Positions 38,204 to 51,641 of a stretch of DNA of 64,000 nucleotides are shown piece after piece. The stretch is from NCBI GenBank assembly GCA_963070105.1, contig OY718805.1, forward strand, positions 7,346,001-7,410,000, read 5' to 3'. Origin of the DNA: Litomosoides sigmodontis (lineage: Eukaryota > Nematoda > Chromadorea > Rhabditida > Onchocercidae). The first letter of the stretch is position 1. Every line of letters begins with the position of its first letter. The notes under the pieces were generated by a model, which did not search any database, was not told where the DNA came from, and worked only from the letters and a program-made list of their open reading frames with translations. Both the position numbers and the translations under genes were made by a program.

Positions 38204-40581
38204 TCAAAAGTCATGCGTCGGTCTGGTCAGGAAGTTGATATCAGGTTGATTAAACATAGTGCGGGTAGCACCTTGTAAACCAGGTAACGATGCAGAACTT
38301 GGCTTCCATCTTCCTTCACTATCGATATCGAAATGTATCAATGCAAGTTGGGGTATTCGCTTAGTTATTGTTAAACGCTGCAATAATTTACAGTATAATG
38401 ATTAAATTAAGTGGGTGTTTGTTTAAATCTTTCACGGTGAAATATCAGTAACAGTGAAATATCTTCACCTGTTTTGTGGTTAACTGATTACCATTACGGA
38501 TAAATTTCTGTACAATGGCGTTGATAACGCAGTCTTCAGCAATCACAACAGTGCTTGTCTTACGTGGAAATTGAAGTTTTGAGATGACCTAAATTGAAGA
38601 ATGGTTGAAAAGTGAGGTATCATCGTCTACCTCAGGTAAGAATCATGAAAGAACGAATCGCACAGGACAGAGATGTAAACCTTTGCAATTCTATTCTCAA
38701 ACTCATCAATTGTTTCTTTCCCAATGATGTCGTTAATTTCTTCCATTGTACAAACAGTTCCATGTTGAATTTCTACCGTGAAAACTGGAAAATATTTTGA
38801 TGATTATCATTGTTAGATATGATTGGCTGAAATAAGCAATAGATCTCGTTAGAGCAGCTGGAACTATCAATCATCCAATTACTTACATCTTCGAGGAAAA
38901 AAGCTTGTGAATTGTGTGATCAAAGAGATCATTCATTCATTTAGTTAAAGGCAGTCTGGTATCCGCTGAGATAATAGAATTTCAGGAATAAAATGGAATT
39001 TGCAAGATATTTCGAGTCATTGTAAAACCAAAGTTCAAATGCAAAATATGCGCTAATAGCGTGTTCGTTGATGGCTAACCAATCTCTCCAACACAGCTTC
39101 ACTTCATTTTTCAAATTAGAATATAAGTAAAATGGTGCAGAAAACTTTTTAACTTAATAGTTAACAAGTACTTGGCCTGTGCTCATCGGATGAGAAGTAT
39201 CTGACAAGACCTGGCTCGACCAACCACTTCATGTTTGTCTGACTAGCACCGATAAATTGTTGAGCAGTTTCTATCACTGCCATTTCCGGTGCTGAATAAA
39301 CCATCGTTGGCAAGTTTTGTGTCATTGCGAAGCCAAGTTGAGCTGCGAAATGTGCGCCAATGTTCGTCATTGGTGGATCGACCTGTAATACAATTTCCGC
39401 CCTTTTGCCAAATTGAAAGAAAGGGGAATGTTTGCGTAGGACGTTATATTCGAATGCAAAAAGGCATCCGACATTCATTTAGCAAACGATGGAACTTTTT
39501 TAATTAAAGCAACTCGTTGAATTATCAAACAGATTATTAGTTATCAATTCCGAGTATTTGGCAGTTATAAATTAAAAATTGAGTTAATATGCTTCAAAAG
39601 GTTAAGAGCTTTAAAAAAAAGATCACCAAAAAATCACTGTGTCTTTCACGTTTTTGCAAAGTATGAGGCATATTAAGGTCGTACGGCCTGAAGAAAAAGA
39701 ATATTTCATTAATACAGCCCATCTTCAAAGATTTACATTAAATTAGTTAAAAAAGAGAGGGAGAAGTTATTTTTTTTCTAAATTCAAATTTAGAAATTAG
39801 GAATTTGTGAATGTTTTCTCTTTCACCCTTTTACTTTTCATTCCCGAGAAAAGTTGAAGTACCCACGTTCACCTTTGTAATTGCTAATTAGTGGTCGGTT
39901 GATAGCTCGAAAAATTGATTTTAGAAGTTACAGTGCCGGTCTTAATGCTGAATGATATATTTTAATTGAACTATTTCTGTTGGAACTGTTGCAAATTAGG
40001 AAGTCGACAAATCGTTTTCCACAACAGCAGTGGAGTGATAGGAGAAAAGTACAAAGTATCTATTACATATCGTTTAGGGAAGTAATTTAATGAAATTAGT
40101 TGAAAAATCTTATTGATCCCCTTCTACGGAAGATAATGCTTGCGTCGCTACGTAAAATTTATTTTAAAAATATATAATTAATTTGATTTAGAAATTATTA
40201 CACATAGAGGTTCGAGTCATCAAAAGCATTCGTTATCCAATTTGGGAAAACTTCCGAAACAGTTTCGCCACGTCTCAAAAGAATCACCCGTGCCTCATCT
40301 ATAATTACATTTAACCGTTTTAATTTTAAAAATGAAGAAAAATTAACAGTGCAAATTTAATCATTTTAATAATTAAATTTAAATTGGAATTACAATTACT
40401 ACTGATGAGACCTATCTGTGATTTCTTTGTTCCTGCACCAAATGCGCTGATCCAAATGCGAGGGAATTTTATAGTTTTTAGTGAAAAGAGAAGTACCTTC
40501 GCGGAGGTGCTTGGCTCGTAGATTATTAATCAGACGTGTTATCAGTTTATTTGCAAAAACATCATAATTATCATTTTGCAT
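38204..40581 (-). CDS. histidine-phosphatase-fold protein, probable pseudoenzyme
   Basis: Seven minus-strand exons: 40497-40581, 40202-40298, 39627-39687, 39172-39382, 38681-38784, 38469-38588, 38204-38377; 283 residues, all phases consistent. The order of blocks is that of the phosphoglycerate-mutase-like domain of UBASH3/STS and nematode relatives: RVILLRRGETVSEVF, YDLNMPHTL, VDPPMTNIGAHFAAQ, VYSAPEMAVIETA, WLVEPGL, STVVIAEDCVINAI and LASLIHF-like LALIHFDID near the end. In active members the first block is RHGE, the fourth has SPxLR and the sixth has AH or SH. Here they read RRGE, APEMA and AED, so both catalytic histidines and one catalytic arginine are missing. The segment between VEPGL and IFTVEIQ is shorter than in relatives. 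Function is unknown; binding or regulation rather than catalysis is inferred. The start at 40581 lies 12 bases after an acceptor. Confidence 0.85.
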
Positions 40582-40593
40582 TAAATGTATTCG

Positions 40594-40596
40594 CTA
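40594..40596 (-). other. splice acceptor before the phosphatase-like gene
   Basis: TCTTTTTTAG on the minus strand ends at 40594, 12 bases before the start ATG. No coding exon was found upstream. A spliced-leader site is likely. Confidence 0.55.
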
Positions 40597-41081
40597 AAAA
40601 AGAATAGTTGTTGCATTAAATTTGCAGTCTAATTTGTCCAATGATTTATCATAAAAATTTAAATCTTTTTCAAAAACGTACAAAATATGATGCAATTACA
40701 TTTAAATCACAGTTCATATGCAATTGCATTAAAATTTGCATTTTCATTTCCATTGAGTGGAACATACCTCTATGGAAGAACAATGCAACTTTGAGTTTAC
40801 GTCTTCGTGTGTACTTTGTGTTGAAAATGATGATAATTTGGTAGTTAAATTTATCGAACTATCAACGGTACTACTCACAGTTGACGATTCCTGCGTGATA
40901 CCTATGTGCAGTCTATCAAGCCTAATTCATCAGTTTCTTTTGTGTTGTTCAAGAGTTGCTAGTGCAATCTGTGCCCTCACATTACGTAGCGACGATATTT
41001 GTGCACTTTTGAATTTCTTTAAATTTCTCTAAATTTCGCATTAATGAAGGAAAATAATCTTCTCAGCTATACATCGTGAAT

Positions 41082-41102
41082 CACACACACACACACACAC
41101 AC
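41082..41102. repeat. (CA)n microsatellite
   Basis: About ten CA units. Confidence 0.85.
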
Positions 41103-41533
41103 GCACAAACATTTGGCTACTTATTATGCATAAAAATTAGGTAAAATTAAGCTGAAAAATTTTTTGGAAAATTTATCACAATAGTTGTTTGAAGTGACAA
41201 AAAAGAAAACGTGAAAGGAACCAGGAGCGCTACTCATCGACAGCATCGACTCGTCGTGTACTCTTTCGTATGAATTCGTGTTCGATACTGAAATAGCTGT
41301 TAGACAGTTTTCACTTCTATCCTCCCAGCGCATTGCACTTCCTGCTAGAACGACGTTCATCAGATACCTTGCAGCACAACACTTAAGTCTTCATTTTACT
41401 ACTTGTAACTTATTCGCTAGGACATTTTCCACCATATAATGAGCTATGGCATTTCTTCATACAACTCATGCTTCTAGCCTGACTAACATATCCTCAGGTT
41501 AATCCTTCTTCCACAGGTAACCGTAGTATGTGT

Positions 41534-41534
<1 letters not shown>

Positions 41535-41570
<36 letters not shown>
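41535..41570. repeat. (GT)18 microsatellite
   Basis: Thirty-six bases of pure GT. It creates spurious Cys/Val and His/Thr open frames on the two strands. Confidence 0.9.
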
Positions 41571-41572
<2 letters not shown>

Positions 41573-42746
41573 CATATGCATTGTATGATAGAAAATTTTG
41601 TGAAGCAAAAAATGCCATTCTTTACCATCTCATCTCCACTTATCCTTGGACTATGATGAAGTTTAAAGTCATTAACAGTGCATGTATATCTGATAGCAAT
41701 AAATTTACGAGATCGTGCATTAATCATCCCTGCGTTGTTCTGATCCTCACTTTCATGACACAGTAACATTGCTGTTATTGCTGGCTGCTAAGAAAACAAC
41801 CATACAATAGTCTTACTCATACAATAACTGATTGATTCATCGTAAATTGTCATCATAGTTTTACAAACATTCCAGGAAATCTCACATTTAAATAAATATT
41901 TAAATTTATACTAGTAAAAGTTGAATATGTGCAGAACAATAGGATCAATCAATTACCTCGCAGATCTGTGCGGCACCTTCATCGTACCGTTCAAGAAATT
42001 TACCAAGCTGGAAAAAATTATTGCAAAATCAAGTTCAGTTGTTTTGAAGCAAAAGGAAAGGAGGAGCGAGAACAAAACAGTAACTTGCCCCATAGATTTT
42101 GTTAAAATATCCGTATCATATTTCAGTACGGAAGTGAGAGCTAGTGTAAATGCACCCTTTCGATAAGAGGGTCAACGAAAGCACGTCAAGAATAACCGTT
42201 GAAATCTTTGGAAAAATCGACTTAGTCGGATCTCTCGTGGAAGATGTTTTCAAGTTTAAAGCTATTCTTACTGTTTATTTTTTAACCAAAATAACTCATC
42301 CTCAACTAACAATCAAACCATACGTGGCACTTTTCTTTCCACTACTTCCATTATAGAAATTAAACCACAGCCAAGACGCGAGAGCATGTGTTTTTTAAGC
42401 AAAAATTTATCATCAACGGTACCTTAACTTTCTACAAATTCATAAAAAATAGATAGCATTACTCATTTACAATACATCTAATACACAAATGCCGCAACAT
42501 AAGTGTGAAAAATCACACAAATTCTTGAAAATTGCAGCGTTCATCGATCTCTTTCATCAGCTGAAAATAATGATTAACTAATCACTAATTACGAGTAATG
42601 CATGACGAACATTCTTCAACCACTTTAATCACTGACTGGTTATCCAGTCATAAAAGTCTAGTCACATTTTGCTCGTGCCTATCAATATTTCCACTCCATT
42701 TATGGGCCTCATTCAGTAGTAAGGAAAAATTTAATGAATACCAAAT

Positions 42747-45704
42747 TTAATGTAACCTATAAGCATTAAAAGATTTTTCTGTTCTAATGAGAGGGGTGAT
42801 AAATTCTATTACCATAAATTTAATAAATTTGTTTTTATAAATTCTATAAAAGTCATCAGCATGGTGAAGAATAACATACACAAAATGTTTATTGGCAGCA
42901 TAAAGCTCTTGATCACCACCCACACTAACAGCTCCAGTATGCTCGCGCCAGAATATTCTTGAGCCACGTTTTAATCCATTAATTGGCAACAGATAATCAT
43001 AAGCGTCCTGCCACAAAGCAAACGGCGGACTGTAAGGCAACATGGAAACCAACAGTCTGCAATGAATGAAAAATTCATGAAAAATAATGTGTTCAAATAA
43101 TAAAGTTTCATCAAGTTAAAAAGAAATTTCCCTACACCAAATAATGAAGATAACAGAAGACCACAACATGTATTAAACTACGCACGTCGATTCATGCTCA
43201 ATCTGACAGTGGATTCATTGAGAAAAGAAATAACGCCAACCATTCTTAACTCATTGTTCTTTGATTGAAAAGTAAATAAAAATTCTATAAAAGTTTTTCA
43301 CCCAGATCCCCCCACTGCCATCACTGTTGACACCACTTGGAATGGATATGTGAAACTGTTCACAAATAGCGGTGCAATCAAATGCAGCAATTTACGTGTT
43401 GAAACAACAAAATTCTCTTCTTCTTTGTTATTGGAACGCTGCAATAATACACTTTCATGGAATAATTGTTGACATCAAACGTAAACCGAATAAATGCTAA
43501 AGTAAGTTTTAATGACTATCAAATAATTTGAACAGTATTCTCTATAAAATATTCTCACGATTTTCCGAGAAATCAAAATTACGAGCAACTGAAAGCCAAA
43601 CGTAACACTTTGAATAATACCAAACTTACAATGGCATCTTGTTGAGCACGCAACGTAATACGTTCAATACCATAAAGTACAAACTGTATACCCCATATCG
43701 ACAAATACTCAGCAATCAAGTTAGGGATTAAGCCTCTGCAATAATACATACATCTTGCACAATCACACAAAAACAAATTAATGTCGCAAAGACCACAAAC
43801 TTAGCTAAGCTGGCTTTACCTTTATCAAAAAAAGTAAAAAAAACGATCTATATCAAGGACACATTAAAAACTAACGAAAACAATCCTTTCGGACCCTCTT
43901 CAATGCCAATTAATCGCAAGGAGGATAACACGTTATGATATTTGAGCTCATCACCAACAATCTGAGCAATCTGCCTGATCATAATCACTGAAATTTTTGA
44001 GATGCCCACATCGATATCATTACACTTCCTAATATTTAAATACCTTAAACAAACTCTTAAGAAAAAATCACCAGTAAATGGGCGTGAAAAAATAGTGGCA
44101 GCAGTACGAGAAATACTCTCTCGTATGGCGAAACGTAGAACACGACGCATACTTTCCGCATCACTCATTTCTGATTCTTCTTTGTCTAGGTTAATCGGTT
44201 TTCCACCAATTTCGGAATAATGACGATCCATATACTGCAAAAATGAAAGTTATATTCACCAAAAAGTTCTATTCATATTAAAAACAAATGGCAAATGACT
44301 CATCATAAAACTATTAGGCTTTCAATTTAATGAAACTTATGCGTTTACTATACGCAAAAACCATTAGCCCTTTAGAACTGTCTGGTTGCAACGAATGTTC
44401 ACGTCAATCTTCTTACGCTATATAAGAGAACTTTCCAATTTAAAAGTTATATTAAATATGTATAATAAGTTAATTCACTACATGTTTAGAAGCTATTTTA
44501 GCGTATTTCTATGCATATTTAAATGCATTTTGGATCACTTCATTTCACAGCAATATTGAATCTTGCTGAATCTATCCTTAACTTTTTTTTTTTAAACCAC
44601 TTTCTCTTACAGAGCCCTATTATCACCACCACAGTTCATTTCCAAGATCGCCTTTGCGGGTTTTTAGTAAGTTTGCTATTTTATAACAAAAACTAACAAC
44701 ATTTGTAGCAAGATCGATAAACCCGGAAGTTAACTGTGAGACTATAAAAGCATCGATGCCTGCATAAAGTCGGCATAGTCCGCAACGGTCATATATTTTT
44801 CTGGCTAAAATTAAATAACGTTCAGCCATTAAATACCGGTGTCTTAATGGTGGCAGATATACAGAACAATTAATTTCTTGAGAATTAAAATCACATAAGT
44901 TAACATCAGACTCAAACTTCCACCAACTTTTTCCGAAACACAGCAAAACGCAAACAGCGACAGATACAATAAAGATACATACCATATTTGAAACCATTAG
45001 GAAGAAAATATGCTTCGCGGAAAAACCACAAAAATTTTCCTGATGTCAGAGGAAATGGTTCATAACCAAGTTGGAAAAGAATTTTTACATGTGCTAACGG
45101 GTAAACTGCAGCGGCAACTAATGTTTTAACAGCGATATTCCGTCCACGATTCTCAACTTTTTCCGCCTATAAAAATAACTGAATCAGTCCGAAGGAAAAA
45201 AACTTGGATATACCTCAATTTTTTCTTAAAAATTAAAATAGTGAAACTGCAATAATAAAATCATGACTAATACACCAAAATATGACAAAAGTTGCAGATA
45301 GGCTCCACAACCAAATCATTTGAATCACCTGATAATATTCGAATATACACATACTTTTACTTTCACGAGGTTCCGTTTATTATACTCAAATCCCAACAGA
45401 CACAATTACTGATTCTATTTCTTCTAGAAACACTAGCAGCGTAGAAGTGGTATATATTGTGAGGGATAGGCCACTCTAATAAGGCAATCATCAATGTCGT
45501 CTGACACATTACGACCCTCAAGGTTCGCTAATAAATCAAACACGAACGTTTTATGTGAATTTTTGAATCCTGTATTGATTTCACTTAACTCCCCACCACA
45601 TGAAGATTTATACTGAACATACACACGCCATCCAAGCAAATTAGTGGTACATCATTTCCTACCTCTGCGTCATCAAGTCCGAGATGTTGGCTCCAAGCAG
45701 GCAT
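42747..45704 (-). CDS. mtch-1: mitochondrial carrier homologue (MTCH1/2 family)
   Basis: Eight minus-strand exons: 45663-45704, 44983-45166, 44698-44804, 44072-44234, 43876-43987, 43630-43735, 43302-43438, 42747-43056; 386 residues against 303 in human MTCH2. Recognisable blocks are YPLAHVKILFQLGYEPFP (human PLMYVKVLIQVGYEPLP), GLCRLYAGIDAFIVSQL, SRTAATIFSRPF (human ARSAATLITHPF), EEGPKGLFSGLIPNLIAEYLS, TYPFQVVSTVMAV and YSPPFALW. The carrier-type PxDxxK charges are mostly lost, as usual in this family. MTCH proteins sit in the outer mitochondrial membrane; human MTCH2 acts as an insertase for tail-anchored proteins and as a tBID receptor. The start MPAWSQHLGLDDAE is a 14-codon exon just after a splice acceptor. 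The third exon's 3' end is the least certain (GTTAGT donor chosen for phase). The last exon runs about 40 codons past the family's usual end, so its tail may be mis-drawn. Confidence 0.88.
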
Positions 45705-45728
45705 TTCTTTTCTTTTTACCACAGCGAT

Positions 45729-45731
45729 CTA
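45729..45731 (-). other. splice acceptor before MTCH
   Basis: GGTTAATTTTAG on the minus strand ends at 45729, 24 bases before the ATG. A probable spliced-leader site. Confidence 0.5.
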
Positions 45732-47591
45732 AAATTAACCTTCCTCCTTTATCCCTCTAGACAATGGCAATGCTTCGTTTACGACGTATGTCACATTACC
45801 GACTATTAACCAGTTTTCCTTTTCTTGGATACGCTTTCGTTGAAGATGCCTGTTATCTCAAAATTTCTCGAGAAATAAGTCAACAGAAGAGAAGCTTTTA
45901 ATAAATTATCTTCTACTCTTTTCTATCTTTCACAGAGAATACAGGGATAAACCTCCAACAATCACACTGAGAGATTACAAATACGCTTTTGAAGTACGAG
46001 CATCAATATTAAGACCAGCAGTATGCATAAAATGACCTGCAACATAATAAGTATTATACAAAACTACATCCAAACTAGCAGCACGCAAGGAAGGTATTAT
46101 TAGGAAGGTATTCTGAATTTACGAAGCTTGTCAAATATCAAGTTGCACTGCAAAACGACCATTACCGTGGAATAATTTTCCAAACTCAAAGTGTCCTGGA
46201 CGTGCTCTGGAAAGGATTACCACTTATCACAGTTTACCGAAAATTGTCCAATGATAGATAAACCTGCTGTAGTGAAAAATGATAACGAACTGTAAGGAAG
46301 AAAACAAATTTAAGGAGGTGTAGCTAACAATGTCAGGACCTATCCGAGCCGCATTAATCCGTCATCGTTTTAAAAATGAAAGAAATCATATGCCGAAAAT
46401 CACTGGAAGATCCTTATCATAGCTTGCAACCCTGTAATGAATGGGCTTAGGCTTTGAAAAGGAGCGGAGAGGGAGATGGGAGTAGTTGACAGATTTTTGC
46501 AGTAACTTTTCCAAGTCAAGCGGTGCATTTGCAACCTTAGTATTGACTAGACTTGAGGAAGCACTTGCATAAGAGGAATTACTTTCACAGATTGGTGAAG
46601 TGGCTAATCGGAGCTGGTCACCTCCACCTTAGACTAATCATCTAACCCAATGTCATAATTTCAAAGATAGAAAAATCAACTTATGCTTGGATATTATGAT
46701 CTCGAATTGTGCTCATTACATTTTACATTTTTTTCTTAACTTTAACTTCATTTTCCTTCAGATGAACTGGGAAACAAACAAACCATAGAAATGAGTGATG
46801 GAACAAAATCACCAAATAAAATTGTCGGAAATATTTATGAAAAAAATCTTCAATTCATTCATTGAAACGATCGTAGTAAATAATAGTGTTAATGAGCTTC
46901 AGGACATTTTAGCAATTGATATTTTAAAAAAAAATAAATAACAATGCATGAAACGGAATTCCTACTTTTCTATCCAGCAGGAATTTACATACTACAAGTC
47001 TCAAATCTTTATCATGTTTCAGCACTTTGTCTTAGCCAAACGATTAAGTCCACATTATTTATTTTTTTAAGTAAAAAAATGTCCTTCGACTTTAATATGT
47101 AATTTCATTAGGGTTAGCAACATGAATTTATCTGATTTGGTTTTAATTGTGAAGACGGCAAAAAACAAACATCATCGTGTATTTCTACAGTAATTTCAAT
47201 CACAAATTTCAAAACAGTACCATTACGTGAATGCCTACATCAGAAAGAATGCCAAATAAAATCTTGAAGATCACAGGGTAATCGAAGTGCATCTAATTAA
47301 TCACATTTTTTTTTATTTTTGATGCTGATGCATCTATTATTGCATCTTCCCGCTCAACAAAACAAAATAATGAACTTCAACTGCAAATAAAACTGTATTA
47401 AACCTCGAGATTGAGGCGTACCCATTGTATTTACACAGGAATTAAAATAAGCAAAAACAACTAGATTAGAAAATTAGAGTGTCTTGACACGCGCCCACAT
47501 AATTTGCTGACTATACAAAATAAGCACAAGGTTATCTAAAAACCTTTTTGCATGCTATCCATAAACATAATTTGAACCTAATAGAAATAAC
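45732..47591. other. intergenic region, nothing recognised
   Basis: About 1.9 kb between MTCH and TRIP4. No convincing open frame, repeat or RNA gene was seen on either strand. Confidence 0.55.
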
Positions 47592-50500
47592 TCAAGAGAG
47601 AGATATCGGTTCGAGAATTTGTCTTATGACAGTCAGTAATTGCTTGTCAACTTGATAAATACCATCCGAAAGAGGAAGGTGAGGAATAGGTACAAGCAAT
47701 GGTTCAAAGACCTCGAATATTAGCACATAAGGTCCTTCGGTAGCAGAGCATTCCCTGTTCGAATACTGCAACATGACACAATCGTGTGTTTCATTGAAAC
47801 GGCAGCATAAAAATCATAATTAATTACACCTAATCTATTTGCATCGACTTGCATGCATTTATTTAGCTCCTATCAGTACACACAAGACTCATCTGCTGAC
47901 AGCTCTTTTCTGCTTGGTACATCAAATAAAAAACTGTATTATCTAAATCAGAATTTAAAAGGTATTATCTAAAACTTATGCCACACTACATTGAAATATA
48001 AAACTGGACTTGATACCAAATTATAGCACAATTAACAATATTAAAGAAATTCGAATGTCTTTTCACGACATTAATACTATACCGGCAATTTCTTTTATCA
48101 AAACTCTAAACAAACACCCCAATCAGCATAAATGTCACCTCACTTTATATAATAAACATCTTTATTTCAAATTATCAATCAACATTACCTTCTCTTCATA
48201 TTCGTTCATTGACAAACAATCAGTAAGCAGGGCGCGACCGACAATCGCGCCCGAAGGAAATTCTGACGGAAGCTTATGTTTTTCTATACTATCTGAAAGT
48301 TCAATATTTTGTTTTCGAAAAAAAGGAAAAAAAAAAGAAAAAGAACAATAGAAATGTGCCAAAAAATTTCAAAGACCGCAAAAATTATTTCAATATATGC
48401 CAAATACAGAAAGTGAAAAGTAAAAAGCGTTCACAAAATTGTAGGGTAGCTCCTTTTAATTGTACCCTATTTTGTAATTTTTTTTTGAATAAATGATTAC
48501 CACCAAGAAGAGAACAAGAATGTGAGATTTCCTTCTCGATTTCATTTTTTGAAACCACTTTGCCTTTCGCGACGATAAGTAATGGTCCTCTAATATCAAC
48601 ATCTTCATTCCATGGAATGTGCCTGCAAAGCATCTCCCACTTACCCTCTTTATTTATTGGTTTACTTGTTTAGTGCTGGTTCTATTGTCAAGCAACACAT
48701 CCATTGTCATTGTAGCGTCTTTAAAAATAAAACGCAGCACAGTATACAACCCTTTACAAAAAACGACGTCAAATTCCTTCACATATCTTTCCAATATCAT
48801 TGTCAAAGTATGTAACAGTCAAATAAGATGCTGATAAACCTTCGATATCCATAAGCTAGCAGTGTTGCAATAGGCTGAACAATACCCATCGAATAACCCT
48901 TTTTTGCCACTTTCATATACATCATCTCATCACTTAACATTATAAATGCTTCATCTTCCACTTCGCATTCATAATTGCTATTTTGTTGATTGTTTTTCTG
49001 CTCCTTTCGGCTATTATACTGGAAGAAGCGAAGACTGGTAGGTTATATCGCAAACAACTATGTTCTTTCCAGTATATTATCTGTATTGATAACTGTGTAC
49101 AAAATAATCGGATCAAATGAAGCAGGCAAGAAATTTGTTTGTGTAAAGGGAACAAAATTTTATTATGAATAAATCAAAGAGCTTTTTCAGCTCGCTGTTC
49201 CCATTTCACAGACACACTGATCGTGTTACAAACATCTTCGCATGATTGCAATTTACTTTTTTGTCAGAGATATATATGTACAGATCTAATTTACAAAAGA
49301 GGTAAAAATAAAAATTTCCTTGATAAAACTTTTTCCACTTTACAGTGACATGAGTGGAAAGAAAAGATAGAATGAACCTTTGGTACAAATCCATCTGGAG
49401 TCCATTTCGCTATAGGCACTGATGTTTCGGCTTGTTGCCTTCTTCTCGAAGATAACAAAATTGATTCGATTACAGGATCACGTGTATCATCATATTTTTC
49501 TGTGGCCTCAAATTAATATTCAAGTACTATGTTTAACATCAGAAAAGAATTATTGTAGGACCAAAATGCTACCATTACAGTCTATTCGACTTTCATAAGA
49601 ATAAAATATTCTGGATATAAATTTGCCTTGTTTATTTCTTTCTAATCTAATCTACAAAGTATTAAATGTATCACAACCTAAAATATTAAGTATATAAAAA
49701 AATAACTGAAACAGAGAGCTTTCAATTACTAGTGACAGACGGAAGAATACTGCTCGACAACAAAGAAAACATTCCAGAAATTATTAATTTGATGCGAAAG
49801 TCAATGTCCATTTTACATCATTCAACAGCAAAGGCGTAATTCTCTAGACAGCCAATTTTTTATAAGTTGCATTAAATGGGCTACATAGTTCTACCTTATT
49901 GCCGCATTCTCTTTCCTTTCTAACAACCAGCAGAAAGCAAACCTATTTTTTGAATAAGCAATCTTATTTCCACCTTGCAAAATTTGTTACTCCTCTCCTC
50001 TGATTAATTGAGGTATGTTCCCTTCTAGTTATATTAGTATGTAACCTAAATCACCCAGAAACACAACCGATCAATGAATAAACGAATATCTGATTCACAA
50101 TGAATTAGCCAGAACAAGTAGAATTAAGATTTTCAAGAATTCTCCCAAATGGAGCGCTCACTTCAAAAACACGGGCTTTTTTCAAATCGAAGTTTACAAT
50201 AAGCGCTCGTCGTTGTTGCATTCTTAATTCTCTTAACTCTTCTTTACGAGCTATTATAGCTTCTCGTTCCTGTAAAAACATGTGTTCCCATAGGGAATGA
50301 TAGTTCACTTATGTGAAAGTTAGATTAGACTATTTAAATTACTTAATTAGCGCGAAAAATTAAACAACATCCACTTATGAATAGCATTCTGTTCTTTGTT
50401 CAAGAGATGGACTTGTTACAAAAAATCACTATTGAAAAGTAAAGTATCAAAAAGCGAATAGTTTTGGTGATCCCAAAAAGCAACAGCACTAACCGCTCTC

Positions 50501-51617
50501 GTTAAATATATGTTATTTTCCATATTATAGTAGTCTGATTCCAAGTCATGAATGTGCGTTCTCATTTCTCTGAAATTGTTCAATTTAAGCTTAAAATTTC
50601 TTCACTAAAACAATTGGACACGAGAAATTAATTTCTTCAGCAAATTTATACTGTCTTTAAAAAAGCAACCAGGGCTACCCGTGTTCTCTGCCACATAATT
50701 TATAATCAAAATATACGAATGAGCCTACGTGTTAGAATCTGCGGTTAGCAATTTATTCTTGTATTGTTCAGCGTTTGCTAGCGCACTTCCGACTGATGCC
50801 AGGGAAAATGCTCCTCCACCAACAGTTTCATCACCTCCGCATCCCAGTAATCTATTACGCAGTTCAACCGATCTTCTTGAGTTCTGATTCAAAAGCTACA
50901 ATATCACTATTCAGAGGATAATTTTTTGTGGATAAAAATGATAGTTATATAAAATCTAAGTGCCAATAAGAAAAAAAAAAGAGTCAAAAAGTAATTGTCC
51001 TTCAGCCCTAAGGATAGAAAAAAGTAATGTAACTAATCTTTTACATACTGATGTTTAATAATTATAGTTTTCCTGAACAACTCTTAATCAGTGTGATTTG
51101 AAAAACAATCTGCAACAGAAGGCTTTCCAAACTGTTGAAATTAATTTAACTCTGTAGATAACAATTAAAGCAAGCAGTAACAAAATATCTTATTCCAAAT
51201 AAAAACTACACTACTGTGAAATACAAGTGCCAAAATGTACTTTTCGTTCTTCTCGAGTGCAGACAAGCTCACCACAGAAGATACACGGTCCACTTCCTTC
51301 CTGCTCACATACTACACGTCCACAACTGATGCAATTCCGGATCAACTTATGCACTCTAGCTTGACAATCACAACGATGCCTTCCTAAACCTTTTATGTTA
51401 GACTGCATGAAATAAAACTTGCTCTTGGCATTGTGTGTTAAAAATGCGTGTCAAATCCTAACAGAGAATGAATTTCGAGGTTGAACCCACCTGGGCGCAA
51501 TTTATCAGCTGGATTGTTATTTTTAAATGTTACAGGAATGCTAGGCTTCTGTTGATGAGCATGAACTTCATTTAATGTTGCCGCTAGTGACTTCAACGAA
51601 TGATTCGAACGACTCAT
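47592..51617 (-). CDS. TRIP4/ASC-1-type transcription coactivator (C2HC5 zinc finger plus ASCH domain)
   Basis: Ten minus-strand exons: 51491-51617, 51241-51383, 50729-50895, 50494-50569, 50162-50269, 49378-49506, 48840-49018, 48501-48622, 48189-48292, 47592-47765; 442 residues (human TRIP4 581). The zinc finger (about 43-88) contains LRPGRHRCDCQARVHKLI, CISCGRVVCEQEGSGP and CIFCGELVCTREE, close to human TRIP4. DLESDYYN and KEELRELRMQQRR match the human middle region. The ASCH domain starts at GYSMGIVQPIATLLAYGYRR (human CLSVHQPWASLLVRGIKR) and includes RGPLLIVAKG and FPSGAIVGRALLTDCLS. TRIP4 is part of the ASC-1 complex, which works in nuclear-receptor coactivation, alkylation repair and rescue of collided ribosomes; the ASCH fold is thought to bind RNA. 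The N-terminal region of human TRIP4 (about 130 residues) is absent or lies in unrecognised upstream exons. A phase-compatible open exon with ATG near 52400 and a GTGAGT donor exists but looks unrelated. Confidence 0.9.
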
Positions 51618-51638
51618 GTTATTGTCCAGAAAATTATT

Positions 51639-51641
51639 CTG
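51639..51641 (-). other. splice acceptor before TRIP4
   Basis: GATGTTTTTCACAG on the minus strand ends at 51639, 21 bases before the chosen ATG. The frame is open across those bases, so it may be cis or trans. Confidence 0.45.

Larger units (their letters stand above)
40597..42746. other. intergenic region with dinucleotide repeats
   Basis: About 2.15 kb between the phosphatase-like gene and the MTCH gene on the same strand. It has a (CA) tract at 41082-41102 and a (GT)18 tract at 41535-41570. No supported gene. Confidence 0.55.

Noticed and set aside
38885..39120. Open stretch with WLAINEHAISAY on the minus strand between phosphatase exons 4 and 5
   Set aside because: No donor in the phase needed for the next exon, and exon 4 joins exon 5 directly in frame (HRP to IFTVEIQ).
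41494..41769. Open frames on both strands across a GT tract
   Set aside because: Created by the (GT)18 repeat, with no resemblance to a protein.
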